The notes: generated by a model from the letters alone, not told the origin. A stretch of 64,000 nucleotides of DNA from Paenibacillus tritici (GCF_013204885.1 NZ_JABMKX010000010.1:62001-126000); one strand, 5' to 3'; shown: positions 46,025-56,849, numbered from the stretch's first letter. A program made the numbers and translations.

Positions 46025-46477
46025 ATGTGGAACAGACGGCAGACTAGCTCATACCCGTCCACCGACTCGCTTATCGGGTATGGAGGCACGCTCGAAGGGA
46101 AGGTACATTGCGATACCAACCTGCGGATTGAAGGGAACTTCAGCGGGGAGATTCTGTGCGAAGGCACAGTGACGGTTGGTGAACAAGGCACGGTCCATTC
46201 CAGTATCGAGGCGCAGGAGATCATTGTCGCCGGCAAGGTCTACGGCAACGTAACGGCCCAGCGGAAGCTGATCCTTACCGGAACCGGACAACTGCACGGC
46301 AACATTACAGCTGGCTCCCTGAGCATTACGGAAGGCAGCCTTGTTAACGGGGCTGTGGCTATGACCATGACCGAACAGCCCGCCACTGAGACAGCGGGCG
46401 GGCTGCATACGGTCACTCCCAAGAATAAGGCAGGCAAACGCAGAGCGGATAAACAGAGCAGTCTGGAAGGCGCATGA
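46025..46477 (+). CDS. Bactofilin (polymer-forming cytoskeletal protein)
   Basis: A 150-residue bactofilin. The central beta-helix repeats read LIGYGGTLEGKVHCDTNLRIEG, GEILCEGTVTVGEQGTVHSS, ITVAGKVYGNV-like and TGTGQLHGNITAG. It has flexible ends and a basic tail. Bactofilins polymerise without nucleotide and, in several bacteria, position M23 peptidases to shape the wall. Its place right after an M23 gene supports that partnership here. Confidence 0.9.
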   Translation: MWNRRQTSSYPSTDSLIGYGGTLEGKVHCDTNLRIEGNFSGEILCEGTVTVGEQGTVHSSIEAQEIIVAGKVYGNVTAQRKLILTGTGQLHGNITAGSLSITEGSLVNGAVAMTMTEQPATETAGGLHTVTPKNKAGKRRADKQSSLEGA

Positions 46478-46525
46478 GCCGCTTATTTCCAGCCTCCTAT
46501 ACGCTTGTACCGCCCGGCTGCCTAA

Positions 46526-47314
46526 TTAGGCAGCGACATCTCTTTTACGGAATACAATCCATGATACCGCCATGAGAATAACATAGTACACGGCCAGGAC
46601 CGCAATGGCGAACCCCAGCGTAGCTCCTCCCGGACCGGTGTCCGTCAGCAGATAGTTGCTCAGATTCATATGGGCAAAGATCAGATAATTCGCCCATTCA
46701 TACCGTTCCGGGCTGAAGATGGCGATAAAGATATCTTTGGTGAACATGATGGACAGCGACAGCACAATCGCCAGGCCGCTTGAACGGAAGACGCTGGAGA
46801 TCATGAAGGCAATAGCTGCCGTCAGGAACAGCTCAATATAGCTGCACAGAATCAGCAGGAAGACATATTCCCCCTGACTCCAGCTCATCACATTCCCGCC
46901 TAACGGCTCTACTGCCGAGGAAGAGAAGATCAGCGCGGAGCCATACCCGAATCCGATCAGCACCGCTGTACTAATCAGACTGAAGATGACCATGGACAGA
47001 TATTTCGAGAGCAGAATCTTGGAGCGGCTCCAAGGGCGGATCAGCAGCAGCTTAATCGTTCCCCAGGTGAATTCGCCCGCAACGGAGTCAGCAGCCACCA
47101 GAGCTGTGAAAATAGTGTTCAGGAAAAAAGCGATAGCCATTGTGGTCTGAAAGCTGTCCCAAATCCCGGTGACATCATTGCCATTGCTGGTGAAATGAAT
47201 CAGCGCAGGAAACAGCGCACTTATCAGTGCCAGAATGAACAGCATAATCCATGTCCGCAGACGTCTGAAAATCTTGATATTCTCATTATGTATGAGAGCA
47301 GCGAACTCACCCAA
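46526..47314 (-). CDS. ABC-2 type transporter permease
   Basis: A 262-residue membrane protein with six hydrophobic segments and the opening GEFAALIHNENIKIFRR, as in permeases of the NatB/YhaP-like or bacitracin-exporter class. The TTG at 47314 is eight bases after GGAGG; a GTG nine bases upstream overlaps that site. Its start overlaps the end of the ATPase gene. It forms the membrane part of an exporter of unknown substrate. Confidence 0.82.
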   Translation of the reverse strand: MGEFAALIHNENIKIFRRLRTWIMLFILALISALFPALIHFTSNGNDVTGIWDSFQTTMAIAFFLNTIFTALVAADSVAGEFTWGTIKLLLIRPWSRSKILLSKYLSMVIFSLISTAVLIGFGYGSALIFSSSAVEPLGGNVMSWSQGEYVFLLILCSYIELFLTAAIAFMISSVFRSSGLAIVLSLSIMFTKDIFIAIFSPERYEWANYLIFAHMNLSNYLLTDTGPGGATLGFAIAVLAVYYVILMAVSWIVFRKRDVAA

Positions 47315-48233
47315 TGCCTTCACCTCCTGTAATTTCCAAGAATTGATCTTCGAGCGAACGGGACAGCGCCTTGATGCTGTACACTTTAATGCCGCCGGCT
47401 ACCAGCCTCGCATTCAGCTCGGCAATCTCCTCACGTGCCGCCCCTACCGCCACTCCGCCTTCCTTCAGCACACCTTGGCCGATCAGGGCCAGCGCAGCTT
47501 CAGGATTATCCACCTCGAAGAAGGTTTCGCCCACCGGTATCAATACATCACCAACCGTCTTCAGCTGCTTCACATCAATCAGACGGCCGTTCTGGATAAT
47601 GGCTACACTATCGCACATCAGCTCCATCTCGGATAACAGATGGCTGGAGACAAACACCGTTGTGCCCTCGGTCTGACACAGCTGACGCAGATAATCGCGC
47701 AGCTCGCGGATGCCCTGCGGGTCCAGTCCGTTGGTCGGTTCATCCAGAATCAGCAGCTTCGGCCGGTGCAAGAGGGCCTGGGCTACCCCCAGACGCTGGC
47801 GCATCCCCAAGGAATAGGTTTTGACCTTGTCATTGATCCGCTGTCCAAGACCGACCAGCTTGACCACTTCATTAATACGCTCTTTGGTTACTCCGGGCAC
47901 CATGCGGGCATACTGGCGCAGATTCTGGTATCCGGTAAGGAACTTGTACATCTCCGGATTCTCTACGATGGCCCCTACATTGGCTATGGCCTCTTCAAAA
48001 TGGTCTTTAATACTGCGTCCGCAGATCAGAATATCTCCGCGGCTGATGGAGATAAGTCCTACCATCATGCGGATGGTTGTTGTTTTACCGGCTCCGTTCG
48101 GTCCCAGGAATCCGAAGATTTGCCCGGGTGGAATATCGAGTGTCAAGTCGCTGACCAGCGTTTTGGAGCCGATCTTTTTGGTGACCCCCATCAGACTGGC
48201 CACCGGCTTTACCACTTCTGCCGTATTCGGCAT
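47307..48233 (-). CDS. ABC transporter ATP-binding protein
   Basis: A 308-residue ATPase with GPNGAGKTT, signature YSLGMRQRLGVA, LLILDEPTNGLDPQG and VSSHLLSEMEL. It belongs to the CcmA/BcrA-like exporter group. AAAGGAAG precedes the ATG. It is the first of a two-gene operon with the permease. No regulator is adjacent. The substrate is unknown. Confidence 0.88.
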   Translation of the reverse strand: MPNTAEVVKPVASLMGVTKKIGSKTLVSDLTLDIPPGQIFGFLGPNGAGKTTTIRMMVGLISISRGDILICGRSIKDHFEEAIANVGAIVENPEMYKFLTGYQNLRQYARMVPGVTKERINEVVKLVGLGQRINDKVKTYSLGMRQRLGVAQALLHRPKLLILDEPTNGLDPQGIRELRDYLRQLCQTEGTTVFVSSHLLSEMELMCDSVAIIQNGRLIDVKQLKTVGDVLIPVGETFFEVDNPEAALALIGQGVLKEGGVAVGAAREEIAELNARLVAGGIKVYSIKALSRSLEDQFLEITGGEGIG

Positions 48234-48331
48234 AACTTCACTTCCTTTCGTCGGTTTGGATGAAACGGCCTTGCGCTTTCGGATACGGTAAATAATAAGA
48301 GAACTGAAAAGGCTCTAATCTAGATGTTAGC

Positions 48332-48463
48332 CGTAACTGCGGGTAATGTTTGGACTTCCGGCCGCTGTTAGGTTTGAATTTCCTGATTAAAACCGCTGTT
48401 GCGGTAGAAATCCAAACCTAAAGGCGGACGCTACCGCTCCTACAGTTCCAAAATTCCCCTCCG
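48332..48463 (+). repeat. Dispersed hairpin repeat R1, copy B
   Basis: Second copy of R1. The variable stem is TTAGGTTTGAATTTC (48368-48382) with GAAATCCAAACCTAA (48407-48421), pairing at 14 of 15 positions, and the cap hairpin is ACCGC tgtt GCGGT. The sequence of this stem differs from copies A and C but pairing is kept. Confidence 0.85.
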
Positions 48464-48608
48464 TTACTCCCATCTTCATATTATCTTTTTCAGTTCAAGC
48501 TATTATTAACCTTATCGCTGTATCAACAACCCGTTTCAACCATTTTTATATTTTACCACAGTTTACCTTTTTCCTGAAAACCGGAAAAATATGCAGGAAT
48601 AGCAAGTT

Positions 48609-48650
48609 GAAACGGCTACGCCGTCCTTTAAAGGACAGCGTAGCCGTTTC
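48609..48650. other. Strong hairpin without T-tract
   Basis: GAAACGGCTACG and CGTAGCCGTTTC form the base of a long, nearly perfect stem with inner GTCCTTT/AAAGGAC. No T-tract follows on either strand. It lies between repeat R1 copy B and the gltB terminator. Confidence 0.6.
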
Positions 48651-48710
48651 AGCGAGAAATAGAAGGATAATTTATCATGTGGAACATATAAATTTTTATA
48701 TTTTAAAGAA

Positions 48711-48745
48711 AGACCACATCCTTCCGCAATGGAAAGACATGGTCT
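48711..48745 (-). terminator. Terminator of gltB
   Basis: On the minus strand AGACCATGTCTTTCC pairs with GGAAGGATGTGGTCT using G-U pairs, followed by TTCTTTAAAATAT. It lies about 25 bases past the gltB stop. Confidence 0.65.
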
Positions 48746-48768
48746 CTTGAATAACTTAGATTAGAATC

Positions 48769-51700
48769 TTAACCGCCCACACGGGCAAGCTCACGCATAT
48801 TCGCTTCAAAAGCAGCCATCAGCGCAGCCTCACCGGTCAGCCCGCTGCTCTCCACCTTGCGGATCTGCTCAAGCATCCGTTTGTAATCCTTCGGAATGAC
48901 CCGGGCAAACTTCGGCAGCGCCTGATCCCATGAATCAAGAATTGCTCTGCCTGCATTACTGTCCGTAAGCTCGGTATGACGGGTAATCAGGGCATGCAGC
49001 TCAGCGATCTCATCCGCTTCCTCCACACGCTCCAGCAGCACCATCTCCAGGTTACAGCGTCTGATGAACGTGCCGTCAGGATCATAGACATAGGCGATAC
49101 CGCCTGACATCCCAGCCGCGAAGTTGCGGCCCGTTGCACCCAGCACCACCACACGGCCGCCGGTCATGTATTCACAGCCGTGGTCGCCCACGCCTTCCAC
49201 GACTACATTCGCCCCGGAGTTGCGGACGGCGAACCGTTCACCGGCGATGCCGCTAACGTAGGCCTCGCCGCCGGTCGCTCCGTACAGCGCGGTATTCCCG
49301 ATGATGATATTATCTTCCGCCGCAAAGGTTGCCTTGCGGGAAGGCCGGATAATCAGCTTGCCTCCGGACAGCCCTTTGCCGACATAGTCATTGGAGTCGC
49401 CTTCGACCGTAATGGTGATGCCCTTCGGTACGAATGCGCCCAGACTCTGTCCGGCCGATCCGGTGAAATGCAGCCGGATAGTGTCATCCGGCAGCCCTGC
49501 CGCGCCGTACTTGCGTGTCAGCTCACTGCCCAGAATCGTCCCCACTGCACGGTTGACGTTCGTGATCGGCAGGGAGGCTTCAACTGCAGTGCCGGATTCC
49601 AGCGCAGGTGCAGCGATATCCAGCAGATGAGTTACATCCAGCGTTTCGTCCAGGCCGTGGTTCTGGAATTTGCTGCGGAAGCGGGTGCTTCCTTCCGGCA
49701 TAGCCGGAGTATGCAGGAGACTGCTCAGATCGACGCCCTTCTTCTTCCAGTGCGCGGAAGCCTTCACCGCATCGAGGCAATCGGTGCGGCCGACCATCTC
49801 TTCAATGGTGCGGAAGCCCAGCTCTGCCATAATCTCGCGCAGATCCTGTGCTACAAAGGTCATGAAGTTCACTACATGCTGCGGATCGCCCATGAAGTTC
49901 TTGCGAAGCTCCGGGTTCTGTGTAGCTACGCCCACCGGGCAGGTATCCATCTGGCATACGCGCATCATGATGCAGCCTACAGCAACCAGCGGCGCAGTGG
50001 CGAAGCCGTATTCTTCAGCGCCGAGCAGAACAGCTACCGCGAGGTCGCGTCCGCTCAGCATCTTGCCGTCTGTCTCCAGCACGACACGGTCACGCAGATT
50101 ATTCAGCATCAGCGTCTGGTGAGTCTCCGCCAGCCCCAGCTCCCAAGGGAGTCCGGCATGACGGATGGAGTTCATCGGCGAAGCGCCGGTACCGCCGTCA
50201 TAACCGCTGATCAGAATAATATCAGCGCGGCCCTTGGCCACACCGGCGGCGATGGTGCCTACGCCGACTTCAGAGACCAGCTTCACGTTAATACTGGCAC
50301 GCGGATTGGCATTCTTCAGATCATAGATCAGCTCCGCCAGATCCTCGATCGAGTAAATATCATGATGCGGCGGCGGCGAGATCAGCCCTACGCCCGCTGT
50401 GGAGCCGCGGACCTCTGCCACCCAAGGATATACCTTGCGGCCCGGAAGCTGTCCGCCTTCGCCAGGCTTGGCTCCTTGTGCCATCTTGATCTGAATCTCG
50501 TCGGCATTCACCAGGTAGTTAGAGGTTACGCCGAACCGTCCCGATGCCACCTGCTTGATCGCACTGCGGCGGGAATCGCCGTTGGCATCCGGAATGAAGC
50601 GCGCCGGATCTTCCCCGCCTTCACCGGTGTTGCTCTTGCCGCCGATACGGTTCATCGCAATCGCAAGTGTCTCATGCGCTTCCTTGCTGATCGAACCAAA
50701 GGACATCGCGCCGGTCTTGAAGCGTTTCATGATCGACTCAGCCGATTCTACCTCATCCAGGGATATAGGGGCATTCGTACTTCTGAACTGCAGCATCGAA
50801 CGCAGCGTCTGGTGCTTCTCGCTTTCGCCCTGAACGAGTGCCGCATACTTCTTGTACATCTCATAATCTCCGCTGCGCACCGAATGCTGCAGCAGATGAA
50901 TGGTCTGCGGATTGAATAGATGCTCTTCCCCGTCACTGCGCCACTGGTATTCACCGCCGGAATCGAGCACCTTGTCGTTGCCGTCTTTGTCGGTGAAGGC
51001 GCGGTTATGGCTGGCAAGCGCTTCTTGAGCCACTTCCGCAAGGCCAATCCCGCCGATCCGGGAAGGTGTCCAGGTGAAGTAGCGGTCCACGAACTCCGAA
51101 TTCAGCCCGACCGCTTCAAAAATCTGTGCGCCGCGGTAGGATTGAATGGTGGAGATCCCCATTTTGGACAGGATTTTGACAACACTCTTCGTAGCTGCCT
51201 TGATATAGTTCTTCACAGCCTTCTCATGCGAGATTCCGCGGAGCAGGCCCTGGCCGATCATATCATCCAGACTCTCGAAGGCCAGATAAGGATTGACCGC
51301 ACTGACGCCATATCCAAGCAGCAGCGCATAATGATGAACTTCACGCGGTTCACCGGACTCCAGCAGAATGCTGACCTTGGTCCGTGTTCCCGAGCGGATC
51401 AGATGGTGATGCAGGCTGGAGACAGCCAGCAGTGCCGGAATAGCGGCATTCTCGCGGTCTACACCCCGGTCGGACAGAATAAGAATATTATGACCTTTGC
51501 CCATAACGCGGTCTGCCGCCTCATTCATACGCTCAAGCGCGATGCGCAGTCCTTCTGCCCCCAGCTCAGCCGGGAAAAGAATCGGGATCGACATCGACTT
51601 GAAGCCTGCACGGCGAACATGGCGCAGCTTGGCGAAATCCTCGTTCGAGAGAATCGGGGAAGCCAGCGAGATCTGCCGGCAGCTCTCCGGTTCAGCCTTC

Positions 51701-53367
51701 AGCAGGTTGCGTTCCGGTCCGATGGTGGTGGCCGTGGAGGTTACCAGCTCTTCACGGATGGCATCAATCGGCGGATTGGTTACCTGGGCGAACATTTGCT
51801 TGAAGTAATTGTAGAGACGCTGCGGACGGTCTGACAGCACCGCCAGCGGTGAATCGTAACCCATGGAGCCGACAGCTTCAGCGCCAGTCGAAGCCATAGG
51901 CTCCAGCACCTTGCGCAGATCCTCAAAGGTGTAGCCGAAGGACTGCTGCAGCTGCTGCACGTTATCATGCTTCGGATTCGGCAGCTCCGGCGCATCCGGA
52001 AGCTCATCGAGGCCGATCAGATGCTCATCCAGCCACTCTTGATAAGGCTGCTCGGAGGCAATCTCCGCCTTGACCTCTTCGTCAGAGATGATCCGGCCCT
52101 GCTTCGTATCCACGAGCAGCATACGGCCTGGTCTCAGCCGGTCTTTGTATAGTACATCCTCAGCCGGAATATCAAGGACACCCGCTTCGGAGGAGAGAAT
52201 AATCAGATCATCCTTCGTTACATAGTAGCGTGCAGGACGCAGGCCGTTACGGTCAAGAATCGCCCCGATCTGCACACCGTCCGTGAAGCCCATTGCGGCA
52301 GGCCCGTCCCATGGCTCCATCAGGGTGCTGTGGTATTCGTAGAAGGCTTTCTTCTTCGCGTCCATGCTGTCATGATTGCTCCAAGGCTCAGGAACCATCA
52401 TCATCGCCACATGCGGCAGGGAGCGTCCGCTCAGGTACAGGAATTCAAAGGTATTATCGAACATTGCGGTATCGGAGCCGTCGGGATTCACAACCGGTTT
52501 GATTTTGCCGAGATCCTCTCCGAACACCTCGCTCTTGAACAGCGACTGGCGGGCATGCATCCAGTTGACGTTGCCGCGAAGGGTATTAATTTCACCGTTG
52601 TGGATCATGAAGCGGTAAGGGTGGGCACGTTCCCAGCTAGGGAAGGTGTTGGTGCTGAAGCGGGAGTGGACAAGCGCAATTGCAGATTCCAGGTTCTCAT
52701 CCTGAAGGTCCAGATAGAATTGTCCTACCTGAACAGTGGTGAGCATACCTTTGTATACGATCTTCTTGCAGGATAAGCTTGGCACATAGAAGGATTCGCC
52801 TTCTTCTCCCCCGCCGTAGCGGATTGACAGCTCCGCGCGTTTGCGGATTACATACAGCTTGCGTTCAAAAGAAAGGTCGTCCTTGATTCCTTCAGAGCGG
52901 CCGATGAATACCTGGCGTACATAAGGCTTGGCAGCCTTAGCCGTCTTGCCGAGCATCTCATCAAAGGTAGGCACATCGCGGTAGCCGAGGATCTGCTGGC
53001 CTTCTTCAGCGATAATCTCGCTCAGGAGTGCCTCATGGCGGGCCCGGATCTCCTCGTTATGAGACAGAAAGATCATGCCCACGCCATAATGGCCCTGTGC
53101 CGGAAGCTCGAAGCCCAGCTTGGCGGCTTCGCTGGCGAAGAACCGGTGAGGAATCTGCAGCATGATGCCGGCTCCGTCACCGGAATTCGGCTCGCTTCCC
53201 TGGCCTCCCCGATGCTCCATATTGAAGAGCATAGTCAGAGCATTGCTAACAATATCATGGGACGGTTTGCCTTTAATATGGGCGACAAATCCCATGCCGC
53301 AAGCGTCTTTTTCGAACTGGGGATCATAAAGGCCCTGTTTGCCGGGCAGTTCAGTGTGTCTCATCAT
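48769..53367 (-). CDS. gltB: Glutamate synthase large subunit
   Basis: A 1532-residue enzyme (GltA in Bacillus naming) that makes two glutamates from glutamine and 2-oxoglutarate. A 22-residue propeptide precedes the catalytic Cys23 (CGMGFVAH), followed by the glutamine amidotransferase domain, the FMN-binding barrel ([22 protein letters not shown]), the 3Fe-4S cluster cysteines in [15 protein letters not shown], and the C-terminal GXGXG beta-helix. The ATG at 53367 follows AAAGG at six bases; a TTG two codons upstream is less likely. No small subunit gene (gltD) is next to it. Confidence 0.96.
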   Translation of the reverse strand: MMRHTELPGKQGLYDPQFEKDACGMGFVAHIKGKPSHDIVSNALTMLFNMEHRGGQGSEPNSGDGAGIMLQIPHRFFASEAAKLGFELPAQGHYGVGMIFLSHNEEIRARHEALLSEIIAEEGQQILGYRDVPTFDEMLGKTAKAAKPYVRQVFIGRSEGIKDDLSFERKLYVIRKRAELSIRYGGGEEGESFYVPSLSCKKIVYKGMLTTVQVGQFYLDLQDENLESAIALVHSRFSTNTFPSWERAHPYRFMIHNGEINTLRGNVNWMHARQSLFKSEVFGEDLGKIKPVVNPDGSDTAMFDNTFEFLYLSGRSLPHVAMMMVPEPWSNHDSMDAKKKAFYEYHSTLMEPWDGPAAMGFTDGVQIGAILDRNGLRPARYYVTKDDLIILSSEAGVLDIPAEDVLYKDRLRPGRMLLVDTKQGRIISDEEVKAEIASEQPYQEWLDEHLIGLDELPDAPELPNPKHDNVQQLQQSFGYTFEDLRKVLEPMASTGAEAVGSMGYDSPLAVLSDRPQRLYNYFKQMFAQVTNPPIDAIREELVTSTATTIGPERNLLKAEPESCRQISLASPILSNEDFAKLRHVRRAGFKSMSIPILFPAELGAEGLRIALERMNEAADRVMGKGHNILILSDRGVDRENAAIPALLAVSSLHHHLIRSGTRTKVSILLESGEPREVHHYALLLGYGVSAVNPYLAFESLDDMIGQGLLRGISHEKAVKNYIKAATKSVVKILSKMGISTIQSYRGAQIFEAVGLNSEFVDRYFTWTPSRIGGIGLAEVAQEALASHNRAFTDKDGNDKVLDSGGEYQWRSDGEEHLFNPQTIHLLQHSVRSGDYEMYKKYAALVQGESEKHQTLRSMLQFRSTNAPISLDEVESAESIMKRFKTGAMSFGSISKEAHETLAIAMNRIGGKSNTGEGGEDPARFIPDANGDSRRSAIKQVASGRFGVTSNYLVNADEIQIKMAQGAKPGEGGQLPGRKVYPWVAEVRGSTAGVGLISPPPHHDIYSIEDLAELIYDLKNANPRASINVKLVSEVGVGTIAAGVAKGRADIILISGYDGGTGASPMNSIRHAGLPWELGLAETHQTLMLNNLRDRVVLETDGKMLSGRDLAVAVLLGAEEYGFATAPLVAVGCIMMRVCQMDTCPVGVATQNPELRKNFMGDPQHVVNFMTFVAQDLREIMAELGFRTIEEMVGRTDCLDAVKASAHWKKKGVDLSSLLHTPAMPEGSTRFRSKFQNHGLDETLDVTHLLDIAAPALESGTAVEASLPITNVNRAVGTILGSELTRKYGAAGLPDDTIRLHFTGSAGQSLGAFVPKGITITVEGDSNDYVGKGLSGGKLIIRPSRKATFAAEDNIIIGNTALYGATGGEAYVSGIAGERFAVRNSGANVVVEGVGDHGCEYMTGGRVVVLGATGRNFAAGMSGGIAYVYDPDGTFIRRCNLEMVLLERVEEADEIAELHALITRHTELTDSNAGRAILDSWDQALPKFARVIPKDYKRMLEQIRKVESSGLTGEAALMAAFEANMRELARVGG

Positions 53368-53458
53368 ACGCAACCTTTCTATTATAAAGTAGACGGAATT
53401 CCAGGAAAATTTTTCAGCGGAAAATCTTAATAATTATTCAGGCAGAATTGGTGTTATT

Positions 53459-53487
53459 ATTTTATCATCGCGCTGACATCAGTGCAA
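53459..53487 (-). promoter_or_regulatory. SigmaA promoter of gltB
   Basis: On the minus strand a -35 TTGCAC (53487-53482) and a -10 TAAAAT (53464-53459) are 17 bases apart, about 90 bases ahead of the gltB start. I found no clear TnrA or GltC site. Confidence 0.5.
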
Positions 53488-53682
53488 TTTAAACTTTTTT
53501 ATGAGCTTGATTAACAAATGCTTTTGCAGCGCAGCTTTAGCGAATAGAAGCGTAAAAAAACTTTCGAATGTATATTTATGCATAAATGACGAATAAGCAC
53601 TTATGCATTGAAAACGTTTCAACTTTTTTCCTGCCATGGAGATGGCACTTTTATAAGCTGTTTATTTTTCTCTATAAACCAA

Positions 53683-53705
53683 AAACGCCCCCTTAGGGGG
53701 CGTTT
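53683..53705 (-). terminator. Terminator of yhgE
   Basis: AAACGCCCCC and GGGGGCGTTT flank a three-base loop. On the minus strand the stem runs into TTTTTGGTTT. It lies 35 bases past the yhgE stop. Confidence 0.85.
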
Positions 53706-53739
53706 CAAGTTCACACGGTTTACAGGAAATAATGTTCTT

Positions 53740-56094
53740 TTATACAGTCAAAACTTGTTCACTTTTCAGCACAGCCTCATTGCCCCGGTCACGGGTCATG
53801 AAGTAGGTGAAGGTAAGCGCAAGGAATATAATTCCATATACGCCAAGCATTCCCGCATCACTCCACATGGAGCCGAAGTCCCCTGTCGAGATCACTGCCT
53901 TGAAGCCTTGGACACTGTAAGTCATTGGCAGCAGCGGATTGAAAATCTTCATCCAGTCCGGAATCAATTCCAGAGGGAAGGTTCCGGCACTTGTAGTCAG
54001 CTGGAAGATCAGAATCAGGATGACTACGAAACGGCCCGGCTGGTCCAGCCAGGTTACAATCGCCTGGATCATCCACATGAAGGCAAGGCTGGTAATGAAG
54101 GAGAAGGCGTAGAACAAGGGCACATTCTGTACTTCAAGTCCCAGACCGTACAAGACAATCAGGATAGCGAGCAGAGCCTGGAGCACACTCATCAAGGAGA
54201 ACGTAAGCGTACGGCTCATGAACCGGTTGAACCGGCTGGCTCCAATCACTTCGGATTCCCTCATCGGAATAACAATGGTGCAGATCAGTGCACCTACGAA
54301 CAATCCAAGTGACAGGAAGTAAGGAGCGAACCCTGTACCGTAGTTAGGCACCTCGTTGACCTTCACTTCTTCGATCTGTACCGGCTGGGCGAACATAGAT
54401 ACCATTCCATCGGTCTTATTCACCGATTTCGTCTGCGCTGCGGCATCGCCCAGTTTGCTTGCCAGCTCACCGGAGCCTGTCTTCAGCTCATCCAGGCCGT
54501 CCTTCAGCTGGCCTGCTCCGTCACTCAGCTTCTTCGACCCGTCGGCTACCGAGCTGAGGCCGCTGCCAAGCTGGCCTGCCCCGTTCAGCAGCTTCGCTGT
54601 GCCGGCTTCCAGCGCTTTGCCGCCGTCTGCCAGCTTCGTGCCGCCTGCTGCCGCTTCGCCCAGCTTGGCGCCGAACTGCTTCATGCCTGCTGCAAGCTTG
54701 CCGCCGCCGGTTTCAAGCGTCCCGGCACCGGCTACGAGCTGCTGCTGGCCTTCCAGCAGCTGTGCGCTGCCAGCGCTTAGCTGCTGCGCTCCGTCATGCA
54801 GCTGCGTTACCCCTGCATCCAGCTGCTGCGTTCCGCTGTGCAGCTGATTCGCGCCCTGCAGTAGCTGCTGCTGGCCGCTGTTCAGGGCTGCCGCTCCGTC
54901 CAGGAGCTGCTGCTGGCCCTGGTCCAGCTGGGCTGTACCCGCAGCTACTGCGGTGCTTGCCGCCAGCAGCTTCTGTACATCCGGGCTAGCCGCAAGCTGA
55001 GGATTCGACTTCGCCAGCGCCTGCAGGCCATCGGCTACCGCCTTGGCTCCGGCTGCTGCCTTCGCACTGCCGTCCTTCGATGCCGTAAGTCCGGCTTCGA
55101 GCTTCGCGCTGCCCTCGGCGGCGGAGGATAATCCGGCGGCAAGCTTCGCACTGCCGTCAACAGCCGACTTCGTACCCGCCTGCAGCTTCTCGGTACCGAC
55201 TACAGCCGACTGTGTTCCATCCTTGAGCGCAGATGCTCCGGCCGTTGTCTTCTGCAGCCCAGCATGAAGCTGCTTGCTGCCTGCCGCCGACTGCGCCACC
55301 CCGTCCTGGAGCTGCTTATGCGCTGCGGACAACTGCTGAAGCCCTCCGGCCAGCGTGCTGCTGCCTGTTTTCAGTGCGGCTGCTCCGTTATTCAGATCAC
55401 TCACACCCTGGGTAAGCGGCGCTACTCCGTCAAGCAGCTTGCCGGTGCCTTCTGTCAGCACAAGCAGATTGTCTTTCAGCTTAAGTGCACCGTCATCCAG
55501 CTTGGTGGCACCGTCTGCAATCTTGGCTGCGCCGTCTCCGGCTTCGCCAAGACCGCTGGCGATTTCAGTAATTTTATCAAATACAGAATTAGTGTAAGCC
55601 TCTGTGACTTTGGCGGATACTTTGGTCTTGATATCCTTCACCGCCGTGCCGCCAATCTGACCCGCCAGGAAGTTGTAGCCTTCATTCGGCTCATAGATAA
55701 TTTTGGCCGGCTGGGGATCCGCATCAAGCAGTGTAGTTGCTTTGGCCGAGAAGTCTTCCGGAACCACAATCGCCATATAATAAGTATTATCGGCAAGTCC
55801 GGCTTCCGCAGTCTCCCGGCTGACGAAATTCCACTTGAACCCGTCCGTCTTCTTCAGCTCCGCGACCAGGTCTGATCCTGCGCTCAGCTTGGAGCCCTCA
55901 TAATCGGCACCCTTGTCTTCATTGACAACAGCCACCGGAAGCTCGTTCATTTTGCCGTAAGGATCCCAGAATGCCTTCAGGAACAATCCGCTGTACAGTA
56001 CAGGAATAAACAGAATGGCAAACATGGAAATACGCATCTTGGGATTCTTAAAAACCGCGCCAAGATCCTTCATAAACACGGATAAAGATTTCAT
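53740..56094 (-). CDS. yhgE: YhgE/Pip-domain membrane protein with a long repeat stalk
   Basis: A 784-residue membrane protein. One helix near residue 27 is followed by the YhgE/Pip N-terminal region (ELPVAVVNEDKGADYEGSKLSAG). Residues about 180-540 are a long series of roughly 11-residue units of the type LxxGxxxLxxGA, likely an extended helical rod outside the cell. The last 200 residues hold five or six helices like an ABC-2 permease. Relatives include phage infection protein Pip and YhgE. The ATG at 56094 follows AAGGAGAG. The TetR gene upstream probably regulates it. Transport function is suspected, substrate unknown. Confidence 0.85.
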   Translation of the reverse strand: MKSLSVFMKDLGAVFKNPKMRISMFAILFIPVLYSGLFLKAFWDPYGKMNELPVAVVNEDKGADYEGSKLSAGSDLVAELKKTDGFKWNFVSRETAEAGLADNTYYMAIVVPEDFSAKATTLLDADPQPAKIIYEPNEGYNFLAGQIGGTAVKDIKTKVSAKVTEAYTNSVFDKITEIASGLGEAGDGAAKIADGATKLDDGALKLKDNLLVLTEGTGKLLDGVAPLTQGVSDLNNGAAALKTGSSTLAGGLQQLSAAHKQLQDGVAQSAAGSKQLHAGLQKTTAGASALKDGTQSAVVGTEKLQAGTKSAVDGSAKLAAGLSSAAEGSAKLEAGLTASKDGSAKAAAGAKAVADGLQALAKSNPQLAASPDVQKLLAASTAVAAGTAQLDQGQQQLLDGAAALNSGQQQLLQGANQLHSGTQQLDAGVTQLHDGAQQLSAGSAQLLEGQQQLVAGAGTLETGGGKLAAGMKQFGAKLGEAAAGGTKLADGGKALEAGTAKLLNGAGQLGSGLSSVADGSKKLSDGAGQLKDGLDELKTGSGELASKLGDAAAQTKSVNKTDGMVSMFAQPVQIEEVKVNEVPNYGTGFAPYFLSLGLFVGALICTIVIPMRESEVIGASRFNRFMSRTLTFSLMSVLQALLAILIVLYGLGLEVQNVPLFYAFSFITSLAFMWMIQAIVTWLDQPGRFVVILILIFQLTTSAGTFPLELIPDWMKIFNPLLPMTYSVQGFKAVISTGDFGSMWSDAGMLGVYGIIFLALTFTYFMTRDRGNEAVLKSEQVLTV

Positions 56095-56176
56095 TCTGGT
56101 TCTCTCCTTATGATCATATGCTCTCTTTAAAATGCTTTTCGAAATGATAGTTTCGTGAATGTTACAGTAACACCAG

Positions 56177-56201
56177 ATGACCGTTTTCCCCATTTAGTCA
56201 T
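56177..56201. promoter_or_regulatory. Predicted TetR operator ahead of yhgE
   Basis: ATGACC (56177-56182) and AGTCAT (56196-56201) with 13 bases between. The same pattern and spacing occurs upstream of the tetR-type gene at 56892-56916. It lies about 80-110 bases ahead of the yhgE start. Confidence 0.6.
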
Positions 56202-56273
56202 TCAAGGGCAAAAAAAATTATTCCGGGATAGCGCAGTGCGGTGCACACGCCGTCCCTATACTGAACTTATAAT

Positions 56274-56849
56274 CTACTGTGCCAGCCCCTCTACCAAAAA
56301 AAGCTGAAAATAGCTCTTGATCTGTTCTTTGGTCAAAGGCACGTGTACCTTACTCAGTTCAGCCGTAAGCACAATATATAACCTGAACATTACCACCGAT
56401 ACAATCTGGGGGTCGCAGGGTTTGATCTCCCCTTGACGAATGGCCTGCTCCACCTCCCGTTCCAGATATTCAAGCACTACACTCTCGATCTTGTCGAGTC
56501 CTTCACCGGCCTGCGGCGTTCCGAAGTCATGACTTTCCTGGGACAGCTTGATGAATAGCTCGTGTTCGCTGCGAAATTCCAGCAGGGCATCCAGTACGCG
56601 GTGCAGATTATCAAAAAACGGCTTGTCGCGCTTAATCTCCCGCTCGGCGATAATCTTCATCTCGGTAATAACATCACGCAGGATCTCATCAAATAACTGT
56701 TCCTTGTTTGTAAAAAAGGTGTAAATCGTCCCTTTGCCGACATTGGCAATCTTAGCGACCTGATCCATGGTTGTTGCCTTATAGCCGAATAATGAAAAAG
56801 ATTTGGTCGCCGCCTGCAGCACCTGCTGCCTTCGATCTACCACAGCCAT
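56274..56849 (-). CDS. TetR-family regulator
   Basis: A 191-residue regulator. Residues 9-55 are the TetR helix-turn-helix (AATKSFSLFGYKATTMDQVAKIANVGKGT in two parts, then IYTFFTNKEQLF). The rest is an all-helical ligand domain. It is followed by yhgE on the same strand. Matching inverted repeats lie upstream of both genes, so it likely represses itself and yhgE. AAAGGAAG precedes the ATG. Confidence 0.87.
   Translation of the reverse strand: MAVVDRRQQVLQAATKSFSLFGYKATTMDQVAKIANVGKGTIYTFFTNKEQLFDEILRDVITEMKIIAEREIKRDKPFFDNLHRVLDALLEFRSEHELFIKLSQESHDFGTPQAGEGLDKIESVVLEYLEREVEQAIRQGEIKPCDPQIVSVVMFRLYIVLTAELSKVHVPLTKEQIKSYFQLFLVEGLAQ

Noticed and set aside
54356-55267. Ser/Pro- and Ala-rich plus-strand frames opposite yhgE
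   Set aside because: They are antisense shadows of the Leu/Gly/Ala repeat codons of the yhgE rod.
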